Source: Halosegnis rubeus (GTDB lineage Archaea > Halobacteriota > Halobacteria > Halobacteriales > Haloarculaceae). Taken from it: a stretch of 64,000 nucleotides of DNA. The stretch spans positions 310,001-374,000 of the forward strand of contig NZ_QJOW01000002.1 of assembly GCF_009184545.1 (NCBI RefSeq), given 5' to 3'. Shown here in pieces: positions 52,228-59,194 of this stretch. Numbering within the stretch: the stretch's first letter is position 1; the number at the start of each line of letters is the position of its first letter. Position numbers and translations under genes: made by a program. A model generated the notes under the pieces. The model saw only the letters and a program-made list of their open reading frames with translations. It searched no databases and had not been told where the DNA came from.

Positions 52228-54099
52228 ATGACGGCATCGCAGGGAGACCTCGCCTCGCTGTCGCGGTTCATCTTCCGCGCCCCGAGCTGGTACTCCAGTC
52301 TCGCGTTCGCGCTCGCCGTCGCGGCACTGGCCGGTATCGCGGCCTTCGACTCCCGGTTCGTCCTCGAAGACGCGTGGGAAGGAATCTTCTACATCGGGAT
52401 TCCGACCGTCGTCGCCAGTGCCGTGACGCCATACGTCGACCGGATGCTCGGCGGCAACCTCACGCCGAACCGCGCCTCCCTGCTCGCTCTCGTCTGTGAA
52501 CTGCTCCTCGTCGGCGCGCTCGTCGCGGCGAGCGTGCTCGCCGTGGTCGTGACCGGTCTCGGACAGGACTTCGTCTTCGACACGCTGTTGGCGGCACTCG
52601 CGGGGATCTTCGCGCTCCGGCTGCTCGTGGCGATGGCCATCTCCCACCGGTCACCGCTGCGCGCGAGTATCCCCGCCAGCATCCAGACCGTCACCGCCGC
52701 ACTCTTGCTGTTCGTCTACACCGGTGCGGCCCGTTATCTGGAGGGCGGCTCGCTCACGGAGTCGTTCCTCTCGCCGGCCACGCGCGCCAGCGAGGCCCCG
52801 ACCGAACTCCAGCTGCTCGCCGTCGTTCCGTCCGACTTCCTCCTGCTCGGCGGGATGTGCGTGCTCTATGCGACCGCGGTGACGCTGTTCGTCGCCGTCA
52901 TCGACCGGCCGTGGAAGCAGTCGATGGGCATCTCCGTGTTGGATTTCCTCCGCGGCTTCATCGGCCACATCGCCGAGGGGACCCGCGAGCTGGAGACGTT
53001 CTTCGAACGCATCGGCGACGAGGCGGTCGTCCCCGTCACGGTCCTCTCGTTTCGCACCGACGAGGGGGAGAAGGCCCGGTTCGTCCTCCCGATGATACAC
53101 CCGGGGCCGATGGGAGAAATCGGCGGCGGAAATCTCCCCGAGCGCGTCTCCCGACAGGCCGAGGGCCTCGCGTTTCCGCCACACGCCACCGCCGGCCACG
53201 ACTTCAATCTCGTCACCTCCCGCGAGGTCGACACCTTGCTCGATGCGACCGACCGCGCGATGGAGCGGCTGGAGTATCACGACTGCGCGACCGAGAGCGT
53301 CCGCACGACCGAGGGCGAAGCGACGCTGCTCGCACAGGCGTTCGGCGACGACGCGTTCATGACCGCCACCTACGCGCCGGGGTTCGCCGACGACGTGGAG
53401 TACGCCGTCGGGCTCTCCGCACAGGCGGAGGCCCGACAGGGCGGACTGGAGGACATCATGCTCGCTGACGCCCACAACTGCAACAACGGTCTCGACGGCG
53501 ACGACCTCGGCCACGTCGTCCCCGGGTCGAAGCGCTCGTTCGACATGATTGAGGGCGCACGCGCGTCCGGCGACCGACTGGCGGACGCGACCCGCTACCC
53601 GGTCAAGCTCGGTACGGCGTGGGACCGCACGCGGTGGGAGCCACTCGACGGTATCGGTCCCCTCGGCGTCCGCGTCGCCGTCACCGAGGTGAACGGACAG
53701 GTGACGGCGTACGTGCTCGTTGACGGGAACAACATGGAGCCGGGGCTGCGCGATTCAATCGTCGAGACGCTCGAAATGCACGTCGACTTCGCCGAGGTGA
53801 TGACGACAGACACCCACATCGTCAACACGGTCGAGGCGTCGAATCAGGTGGGCGAGCGAATGGACGGCGACGAGCTTCGGCTGCTCGCCGTCGAACTGCT
53901 CGAAGAAGCGCGAGAAGACCTCGAACCCGTGGAGGCGGGGATGGCGACCGAGCGGGCCGAGGTGACAGTGTTCGGGAACGACCGAACGGAGTCGCTTGCT
54001 GCCCACGCGAACGCAATGGTCCAGATGGGCGGAGCGCTGGCGGCGACGTTCATCCTCGCCGTCACGCTCATCTCGGCCGTGTTATTCTTCGTGACCTGA
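52228..54099 (+). CDS. DUF2070 family membrane protein
   Basis: The 623-residue protein has about seven membrane helices in its first 230 residues, a large soluble part (about 240-590) and a C-terminal helix (residues about 595-620). The soluble part has conserved-looking metal or active-site-like motifs: VLPMIHPGPMGEIGGGNLPE and DIMLADAHNCNNGLDGDD. DUF2070 is archaeal and of unknown function; the His/Asp-rich motifs suggest a hydrolase facing the cytoplasm. Its stop overlaps the 3' end of the convergent DUF3194 gene by 18 bases. Confidence 0.85.
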   Translation: MTASQGDLASLSRFIFRAPSWYSSLAFALAVAALAGIAAFDSRFVLEDAWEGIFYIGIPTVVASAVTPYVDRMLGGNLTPNRASLLALVCELLLVGALVAASVLAVVVTGLGQDFVFDTLLAALAGIFALRLLVAMAISHRSPLRASIPASIQTVTAALLLFVYTGAARYLEGGSLTESFLSPATRASEAPTELQLLAVVPSDFLLLGGMCVLYATAVTLFVAVIDRPWKQSMGISVLDFLRGFIGHIAEGTRELETFFERIGDEAVVPVTVLSFRTDEGEKARFVLPMIHPGPMGEIGGGNLPERVSRQAEGLAFPPHATAGHDFNLVTSREVDTLLDATDRAMERLEYHDCATESVRTTEGEATLLAQAFGDDAFMTATYAPGFADDVEYAVGLSAQAEARQGGLEDIMLADAHNCNNGLDGDDLGHVVPGSKRSFDMIEGARASGDRLADATRYPVKLGTAWDRTRWEPLDGIGPLGVRVAVTEVNGQVTAYVLVDGNNMEPGLRDSIVETLEMHVDFAEVMTTDTHIVNTVEASNQVGERMDGDELRLLAVELLEEAREDLEPVEAGMATERAEVTVFGNDRTESLAAHANAMVQMGGALAATFILAVTLISAVLFFVT

Positions 54100-54333
54100 C
54101 TCGAACAGCTCGTCGACGGCGTCGCGTGCGGCGCGTGCCGCCCCGTCGGCGACCTCTGCCGCGTGCTCTTCGGCGTCGAGGTACACGTCCACGTCGAGCA
54201 CGCCGTCCTCGAATGTGACAGTCACGTCGAGGTCGCGGACGTCACTCTGCGCGTAGCGTGAGAAAATGAGTCCCTCCGCGGCGTCGGAGGCAGTTTCGAC
54301 GACCTGTTCGTCGGTCGGCTCGGCGTCGCCCAT
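54082..54333 (-). CDS. DUF3194 family protein
   Basis: The 83-residue acidic protein starts [20 protein letters not shown] and ends in a helical DELFESGHEE. It closes the conserved archaeal unit rpl37ae-rpo12-pcc1-pfdB, with which it overlaps pfdB by one base. Function unknown; gene order suggests a role with translation or folding factors. The family name is taken from the operon context and the short length as well as sequence, so is moderately sure. Confidence 0.75.
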   Translation of the reverse strand: MGDAEPTDEQVVETASDAAEGLIFSRYAQSDVRDLDVTVTFEDGVLDVDVYLDAEEHAAEVADGAARAARDAVDELFESGHEE

Positions 54334-54719
54334 TACGCGCCGCCCGGACCCTGGGGACCCTGCGGGCCGCCACCGCCCTGCTGGAGCATGTTCTGCAGTT
54401 CGGACTGGAGACCGTTGAACTGGTCTTCGACGCGCTCTTCCTGCTTTTCGAGCGTCTCGACGCGGATTTCGAGCGAGTCGACCTTCTCTTCGAGCGCCTC
54501 GTAGGCGTCGTCGTAGTCGGTCTCGACGAGCAGTTCGCCGACCTCGCGGTACATCTCCAGCCCGTCGTCGAGGTCTTCGAGCGTCTCCAGTGCGGTCTTG
54601 GACTCCTGCAGCGAGGTCTGGGCCTGCTCCTTCTGTGCGGCGACCTGCTGGGCCGTGTCCTGAAGATCCTGTAGCTCCTCGATTTTCTCCTGTGCTTCCG
54701 GCGGAAGGTTGCCCTGCAT
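54333..54719 (-). CDS. pfdB: Prefoldin beta subunit
   Basis: The 128-residue protein is one of the two subunits of the archaeal hexameric prefoldin chaperone, which delivers unfolded proteins to the thermosome. Long N- and C-terminal coiled coils are seen: [20 protein letters not shown] and [19 protein letters not shown], joined by a beta-hairpin ([19 protein letters not shown]). A Gly/Pro-rich tail ([14 protein letters not shown]) follows. ATG 54719 starts [10 protein letters not shown]; the frame extends nine codons further. Confidence 0.93.
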   Translation of the reverse strand: MQGNLPPEAQEKIEELQDLQDTAQQVAAQKEQAQTSLQESKTALETLEDLDDGLEMYREVGELLVETDYDDAYEALEEKVDSLEIRVETLEKQEERVEDQFNGLQSELQNMLQQGGGGPQGPQGPGGA

Positions 54720-54809
54720 ATTTCCGGCGACGGGCTTGCTGCCCAAAAACCCCCGCTTTCCGTCTTCCTCCGTTCAGCCGCCGATTCGGCCGCCTGCTGG
54801 CGACTCGCG

Positions 54810-55055
54810 TCACACCTCGGCGACCGACTCCGCCACCTCGACCAGCGAGAACCACGTGTTCATCCCGGCCCGGAGCGCGGTGAGGTCGTCGGCCGTGACG
54901 CGCACCTCGATGGACGCCTCGGACCGTGTCAGCGTCGCGTGCGTGCGGTCGCCTTCGATGTCGTCGAGTTCCTGTTCGACGCTCGCCGCGACGAGCCGCG
55001 CGGCTGTCGAGTCAGCGTAGTCGAAAACGAGTGTCGCCGCGTGTGGCCGGCTCAA
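54810..55055 (-). CDS. pcc1: KEOPS complex subunit Pcc1
   Basis: The 81-residue protein is the dimerisation subunit of KEOPS, which helps make the N6-threonylcarbamoyl-adenosine of tRNAs. It reads through [42 protein letters not shown] and [20 protein letters not shown], the family's two helices and strands. No ATG is available; a TTG at 55055 overlaps the rpo12 TGA by two bases (ATTGA), so translation is probably coupled. Confidence 0.9.
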   Translation of the reverse strand: MSRPHAATLVFDYADSTAARLVAASVEQELDDIEGDRTHATLTRSEASIEVRVTADDLTALRAGMNTWFSLVEVAESVAEV

Positions 55056-55186
55056 TTGACCTGGACGGTCTTGATGTCGCGGCTGCGCTCTTTCAGCAGG
55101 ACGCGGTGACCGCAGTACGGACAGCGCACGCCGCCGTACTCGTCGAGGCTCACGTCGCGCTTACAGCGGGAACACTTGTACGTCAT
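55052..55186 (-). CDS. rpo12: RNA polymerase subunit Rpo12 (P)
   Basis: The 44-residue zinc protein starts [20 protein letters not shown] and continues [17 protein letters not shown]. Its CxxC pairs (CSRC, CPYC) bind one zinc; it corresponds to eukaryotic Rpb12 and stabilises the alpha-like subunit heterodimer. It begins directly at the end of rpl37ae (one base from its stop) and ends across the pcc1 start. The frame is too short for common length cut-offs. Confidence 0.93.
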   Translation of the reverse strand: MTYKCSRCKRDVSLDEYGGVRCPYCGHRVLLKERSRDIKTVQVN

Positions 55187-55456
55187 TTACTCCTCGTCGC
55201 CGAGTGCAGCACGCAGCGACCGTCGCACGGTGCGACCGGCCGGGGTCTCCGGTTGGTAGGAGCCGCCGGCGAACTTGTGGCCGCAGGCACCACACTGCCA
55301 GATGCCCGTGCCCTTGCGGTCGACGCGGTCCTCACCGCAGGAGGGGCAACTGTGGTCTGCGTTCATGTCCTCCTCGATCTCCGCGACGCGGCGACGAGCG
55401 ACACGGCCGTAGCGTGCGCCAAAGCGGCCGGCGCTCCCGGTGATACTGTTGCTCAT
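55187..55456 (-). CDS. rpl37ae: Ribosomal protein L37Ae (eL43)
   Basis: The 89-residue protein has the L37Ae zinc ribbon: [20 protein letters not shown] at the start, CPSC near residue 37 and CGAC near residue 55, as needed for the four-Cys zinc finger. It is part of the large ribosomal subunit. It is first of the five-gene unit that continues with rpo12, pcc1, pfdB and DUF3194. ATG 55456 starts MSNSITG. Confidence 0.94.
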   Translation of the reverse strand: MSNSITGSAGRFGARYGRVARRRVAEIEEDMNADHSCPSCGEDRVDRKGTGIWQCGACGHKFAGGSYQPETPAGRTVRRSLRAALGDEE

Positions 55457-55501
55457 GTCGTATCGAACTGGTGTCGCGGGCATAAACCCTGCGAGACGCC
55501 C

Positions 55502-56224
55502 TTACTCCTGAAGCTCGGTCTCGCGCAGCGCGTGGTTGAGGTCCTCGCGGATGCGCTCGCCCAACTCGCGGCTGTCGGCCGTCGTGACAACGCGATTCTC
55601 CTGTACGGAAGAGCCGTCACGAATCAACAGCCGGACGTTGCCGGTGTCGTCGGCGCGGGTCGCCTTCGCCCGCACCCCGGAGTTCGAGCCGGCACCGCCC
55701 GCGTCGATTGGCCCCGGGATAATCTTCTTCACGTGCGGGTGGTCACCGACGGTCTGGATGGCCTCCATACCGTCGCGCTCCCCGATGAGCGTCGTGTGGC
55801 TCCCGCCCAACTTCTCGCGTGGGGGCGTGTTCACGACCTCCAGTGCCGGCTCGCCCTGTCGGTCGAGCACGTGCGCGACGGGGTCCTCGTCGGGGACGCG
55901 ATAGAGGGTGTAGTGCAGTTCCGCGCGCACGGCGTCGAGGACCTCACGGTCCCCGGCCGCGTACACCTCCTCGGGCCGCTTCCGGTGGACCTCGTCGGCG
56001 ACTCTGCCGGCGAAGTTCCGGAGTTCCCGCGGCTCCTGCTCGGGGTCGTCCTCGGGGAGCGTCGTCACGGTGCGCTCTGCGACAATCTCCTCGTCGAGCA
56101 GGCAGGTGACGGTCGCGCGGTCGCGGTCACAGCCGATGACGACGGTGTCGACGTTCGGCGTGCGGCAGGTGAGACAGAAGTCACCGGGGCGTTCCAGCGC
56201 CGTGCCACACTGCCGACAGTCCAT
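55502..56224 (-). CDS. DUF2103-type metal-binding protein
   Basis: The 240-residue protein begins with a zinc ribbon (MDCRQCGTALERPGDFCLTC; two CxxC pairs) followed by a mixed alpha/beta domain with VNTPPREKLGGSHTTLIGER and a Gly-rich IDAGGAGSNSGVRAKATRAD. The layout fits archaeal DUF2103, of unknown function. It lies 45 bases upstream of rpl37ae, so it may lead that transcript. It is cytoplasmic with no membrane part. Confidence 0.75.
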   Translation of the reverse strand: MDCRQCGTALERPGDFCLTCRTPNVDTVVIGCDRDRATVTCLLDEEIVAERTVTTLPEDDPEQEPRELRNFAGRVADEVHRKRPEEVYAAGDREVLDAVRAELHYTLYRVPDEDPVAHVLDRQGEPALEVVNTPPREKLGGSHTTLIGERDGMEAIQTVGDHPHVKKIIPGPIDAGGAGSNSGVRAKATRADDTGNVRLLIRDGSSVQENRVVTTADSRELGERIREDLNHALRETELQE

Positions 56225-56269
56225 ACGGAAGGGAGACGACGCCGGCGGATAAACCGCCCGGAGCCGCGC

Positions 56270-56986
56270 TCAAGACTTCCGTAGCTCGGCGACGTATCCG
56301 CCGCCCTCGTCTCGCGCAACCACCTCGTGGAGGTCCCACGGCGACGGCCCGAGGACCTCGCGCATCTCGTCGGGCGAGACCGTCAACAGGTCGAACCACG
56401 GAGTGGCGGTCGTCTCGTAACGACTCCGCACCCGGAGCGCGCCCGGCAGTCGCCCGCGCCGCCGGTTCAGGTCGTGGTACTCGCGGTGGACGGCGTCGTC
56501 GGTGGCGTGTGGGTCGCGCGTGTCGGCCAGTATCCGGGCGTCGTCGGTCGTCACCCGCGCCAGCGCGTCGAGCACCCGCGGCGCGCGCTCGCCCGTCCCG
56601 ACCAGCCCGAACGTGTTGCCGAACATGACGACCGTGTCGAATTCGCCCTCTAACTGCGCGGCGTCGGTCACGTCCAACTCTCTCGCGTCGACGCCCCGGT
56701 CGCGACTCACCCCGAGGGCTCCCGGCGACACGTCGATACCGACGACCTCGGTGTCGAGTGCCAGAGCGACCCGGCCCGCGCCACAGCCGACGTCGAGGAC
56801 GCGGCCCTCGGCGCGCTCGATGGCGGTCTGCTCGCGTGGACTCCACTCCTCGCGCACGGCGAAGTAGCGCTCCGCCGGCGGCGCGACCGACACCAGTCCG
56901 TCGTCGCGTTCAAGTATCTCGCGCCCGGCCTCGCCGTCCACGTGGTCGCGGAGCAGTTGGCCGTAGGCGTCGTGTTCGGGGTCCAT
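56270..56986 (-). CDS. Class I SAM-dependent methyltransferase
   Basis: The 238-residue protein has the Rossmann methyltransferase core: motif I VLDVGCGAGRVALALD near residue 63, an acidic residue in VVGIDVSPGAL, then ARELDVTDAAQL and the FDTVVMFGNTFGLVG strand. The C-terminal substrate region (about 160-238) is not familiar. It methylates an unknown small molecule or macromolecule. It is a single gene 45 bases from DUF2103 with the same orientation. Confidence 0.85.
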   Translation of the reverse strand: MDPEHDAYGQLLRDHVDGEAGREILERDDGLVSVAPPAERYFAVREEWSPREQTAIERAEGRVLDVGCGAGRVALALDTEVVGIDVSPGALGVSRDRGVDARELDVTDAAQLEGEFDTVVMFGNTFGLVGTGERAPRVLDALARVTTDDARILADTRDPHATDDAVHREYHDLNRRRGRLPGALRVRSRYETTATPWFDLLTVSPDEMREVLGPSPWDLHEVVARDEGGGYVAELRKS

Positions 56987-57035
56987 GCGCCGTCTACCGG
57001 GAGCCGGCGAAAAAGTCTGCTGACGCCGTGCGGGA

Positions 57036-58361
57036 CTATCCCAGACGGTCGGGCGCGACCTTCAGATACTCGCGCAACAGCGTCGTCGCGTAGCTCCCCT
57101 TCGGCAGCTGAAACTGGAAGGTCAGCGGCTCCGTCACCGTGAGGTCCGTCGTCACGAGCACGGCACGCCGGGTCCCCTCGGAGTGGAACTCTCCGGGCAG
57201 GTCGAAGTCAGACCGCTCGATGCTCTCTTCCGCGAGTATCTCGCGTTCGATGTCGCCCGGTTCGCCGTCCGCGAGATCGGTCTCCGTGCCGATGAGCGGC
57301 GCGGTGACGAACGCCCGCCCGCGCTCGACGTGGCGATTGACGGTCCTCACGCGGTCGCCGTCGACGTGCTGGAGTCGGTCCATGTCCGGCACGGGAAGCG
57401 GGGCGTCGCGGTCGGCGAAGGCGACCACGTCCCCCGCGACTGCCCCGTCGAAGGGTAGCCCCCGCTCTAATCGCGCCGAGACGATGCGATTGAACAGATA
57501 CGACTGCGCCGCATGAACGAGCAGCTGCTGGAGATTCGACGGGAACCGTTCGAGTGCGGCCCGGAAATCCTCGGGCGTGTCCCCGCCGGTCTCCGCGAGC
57601 CCCTGTAACAGCGACCGCTCGTAGTGGAGTCGGCCGGGGAGCAGTTCCGTCAGCTCGCCCCAGTCGTCGCCCCATCGGTCGTCGACCGAACGCCGCGCTT
57701 TCGCGCTCGTCTCGGGGTCCGTTTCGCTCGTGAACGTGACGTACGTCCGGACGGCTTCCTCCCACTCGCCGCGGAGAATCGCGAGCCCGACCCGGTGGGT
57801 GACGGGGCGCGCGCTCCCGAACCGCTGTGGCCCGAAGTAGTTCGGGACGCCCACGCGTTCGTCGTCGCCGGCGAACGTCCGGAGTTCCGCGGTGATGTCG
57901 GCGGCGCGTTCGGGGTGGGTTGGCTCCGCGACCGAAATCTCGAACTCGTTGCCCGCGAGGTCGCCGAAGAGGACGGGCCGGCCCACCCGTCCGAGCGGCT
58001 CGATGTCAGCGCCGTCGAGTTCGGGGAGGTCGCGTTCGTCCTCCAGTCGGACGGAAAACAGCTGTGTCGTCACCGCGTACTTGTCCTTCGTGCCGGCCCA
58101 CGAGACGCGCTCGCGGGAGACGCCGACTTTCGACGCCAGCGCGCCCGCGAAGGCGTTGGTGTCCCACTCGCGAAGGGTCGCCCGGAAGACGACGTGCGCG
58201 TACGAGCCGGGGTCGGCGTCGAGCGGCTCCGGCTCCACGGCTTCGAGCTCGCGCACCCGAAAGGCGTCGGCCGAGTCTCGGAGGTGGCCGCCGGTGCCGT
58301 CCGTGTCGCTGACGTACCACTCGACGCCCGTCGGACGCTCGTGGCGGTGGGCCTGTTTCAC
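57036..58361 (-). CDS. truD: tRNA pseudouridine(13) synthase TruD
   Basis: The 441-residue enzyme converts U13 (U35 in some) of tRNAs to pseudouridine. The catalytic Asp is in [17 protein letters not shown] and the TruD signature [20 protein letters not shown] follows; the TRUD insertion domain lies between about 190 and 330. The C-terminal [20 protein letters not shown] completes the catalytic fold. The GTG at 58361 begins [16 protein letters not shown], near the usual start; no in-frame ATG is closer to it. Confidence 0.93.
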   Translation of the reverse strand: MKQAHRHERPTGVEWYVSDTDGTGGHLRDSADAFRVRELEAVEPEPLDADPGSYAHVVFRATLREWDTNAFAGALASKVGVSRERVSWAGTKDKYAVTTQLFSVRLEDERDLPELDGADIEPLGRVGRPVLFGDLAGNEFEISVAEPTHPERAADITAELRTFAGDDERVGVPNYFGPQRFGSARPVTHRVGLAILRGEWEEAVRTYVTFTSETDPETSAKARRSVDDRWGDDWGELTELLPGRLHYERSLLQGLAETGGDTPEDFRAALERFPSNLQQLLVHAAQSYLFNRIVSARLERGLPFDGAVAGDVVAFADRDAPLPVPDMDRLQHVDGDRVRTVNRHVERGRAFVTAPLIGTETDLADGEPGDIEREILAEESIERSDFDLPGEFHSEGTRRAVLVTTDLTVTEPLTFQFQLPKGSYATTLLREYLKVAPDRLG

Positions 58362-58649
58362 TTTCTCGGTGTTCGGGTGGTGGTGGTTTGGACGTGTCGC
58401 TTGCCCGATTCCGGATACGTCGGTAATTCTGGCTTGGAACCTCTGGTCGTCTCACTTGCTGACTGCTCTGAATACATCGGTAACGAGAACAGGCGGAAAG
58501 TCCCGGACGTATCGTTCGCTGATTTCGCTGTTGTGAACGGCTTGAAAGCCCCGGGCGTGTCGCGGTCTTTCCGTGACATCTCTCGTTCGCTTCGCTCACG
58601 TCGAGAGGGGCCACGGAACAGACCAAACACGCGCGACACGCCCGTCTGG

Positions 58650-58670
58650 GCACGACGCTGCGCGTCGTGC
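58650..58670. repeat. Perfect hairpin GCACGACGC-tgc-GCGTCGTGC
   Basis: The nine-base arms are exact inverted copies around a three-base loop, followed four bases later by a second hairpin. It is part of the gap between truD and topA. Confidence 0.7.
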
Positions 58671-58674
58671 TGAC

Positions 58675-58702
58675 CCTGAAGTCTGCCACGGCAGACTTCA
58701 GG
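58675..58702. repeat. Perfect 13-base inverted repeat
   Basis: CCTGAAGTCTGCC at 58675-58687 and its exact inverse at 58690-58702 are separated by AC. In RNA this gives a stem of about 12 pairs with a four-base loop. The following CCCCTTTCT could act as part of a terminator for a plus-strand transcript. Confidence 0.7.
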
Positions 58703-58950
58703 ACCCCTTTCTATCCACCCGAACCGCCCACGAGCCTCCCCAGCCGATTCGCTCTTTTCAGTCGCTCATCCACTGTCAGAGCACGCGCTGACAAGCCGTC
58801 GCTCGGTGCCCTCGCGACGACCTCGCGCTGACTCGCGCGCACGAGGCGCGCTCGGACCACGCCACCGCACCATGTCACTCGATTGATCAACTGTCGCGGT
58901 GGCCTGACGCACCGGCGAAGCCGTGTGCGTCGTGAGGAAGGGTTGGGAGA

Positions 58951-58965
58951 GTGGCCGACGGCCAC
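58951..58965. repeat. Perfect hairpin GTGGCC-gac-GGCCAC
   Basis: Six-base arms flank a three-base loop. A further hairpin starts seven bases downstream. Confidence 0.6.
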
Positions 58966-58971
58966 GGGCCA

Positions 58972-58988
58972 GCGACCGCTGCGGTCGC
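58972..58988. repeat. Perfect hairpin GCGACCG-ctg-CGGTCGC
   Basis: Seven-base arms flank a three-base loop. The right arm overlaps the first copy of the 14-base direct repeat. Confidence 0.6.
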
Positions 58989-59035
58989 GGTGCTGTTTCC
59001 CCGATGCCAAGAATCGAGAGTGGTCGCGGTGCTGT
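58983..59035. repeat. 14-base direct repeat GGTCGCGGTGCTGT
   Basis: Two exact copies lie at 58983-58996 and 59022-59035, separated by 25 bases and in the same orientation. They are about 160-210 bases before the topA start. Such repeats can be binding sites or slippage products. Confidence 0.6.
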
Positions 59036-59163
59036 CGAAACCATACCAAACAGCGTCAGCAGTATCGAAAACAGACCACTCCAACCCGACCACGACACGC
59101 GCGAGCGTACACGCGAGAGCACGCGCACAGGCGCGCTTGCTGTCGATTTTGGCCGTCGAAGCG

Positions 59164-59170
59164 TTTATTT
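59164..59170 (+). promoter_or_regulatory. TATA box of topA
   Basis: TTTATTT is centred 28 bases before ATG 59195, the correct spacing for a leaderless transcript, and decides the start. Confidence 0.6.
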
Positions 59171-59194
59171 CGCCTGTCGGCCCTAACTTCGATA

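Larger units (their letters stand above)
58362..59194. other. 833-base intergenic region rich in hairpins
   Basis: No convincing gene is present. A minus-strand frame (58358-58639) encodes a basic Ser/Thr/Lys-rich protein unlike the acidic proteins of the rest of the window and runs into the truD start; it is probably not translated. The rest of the gap contains four perfect inverted repeats and a 14-base direct repeat (listed separately), plus the topA promoter at the right end. The region could encode a structured RNA or be debris of a mobile element. Confidence 0.5.
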
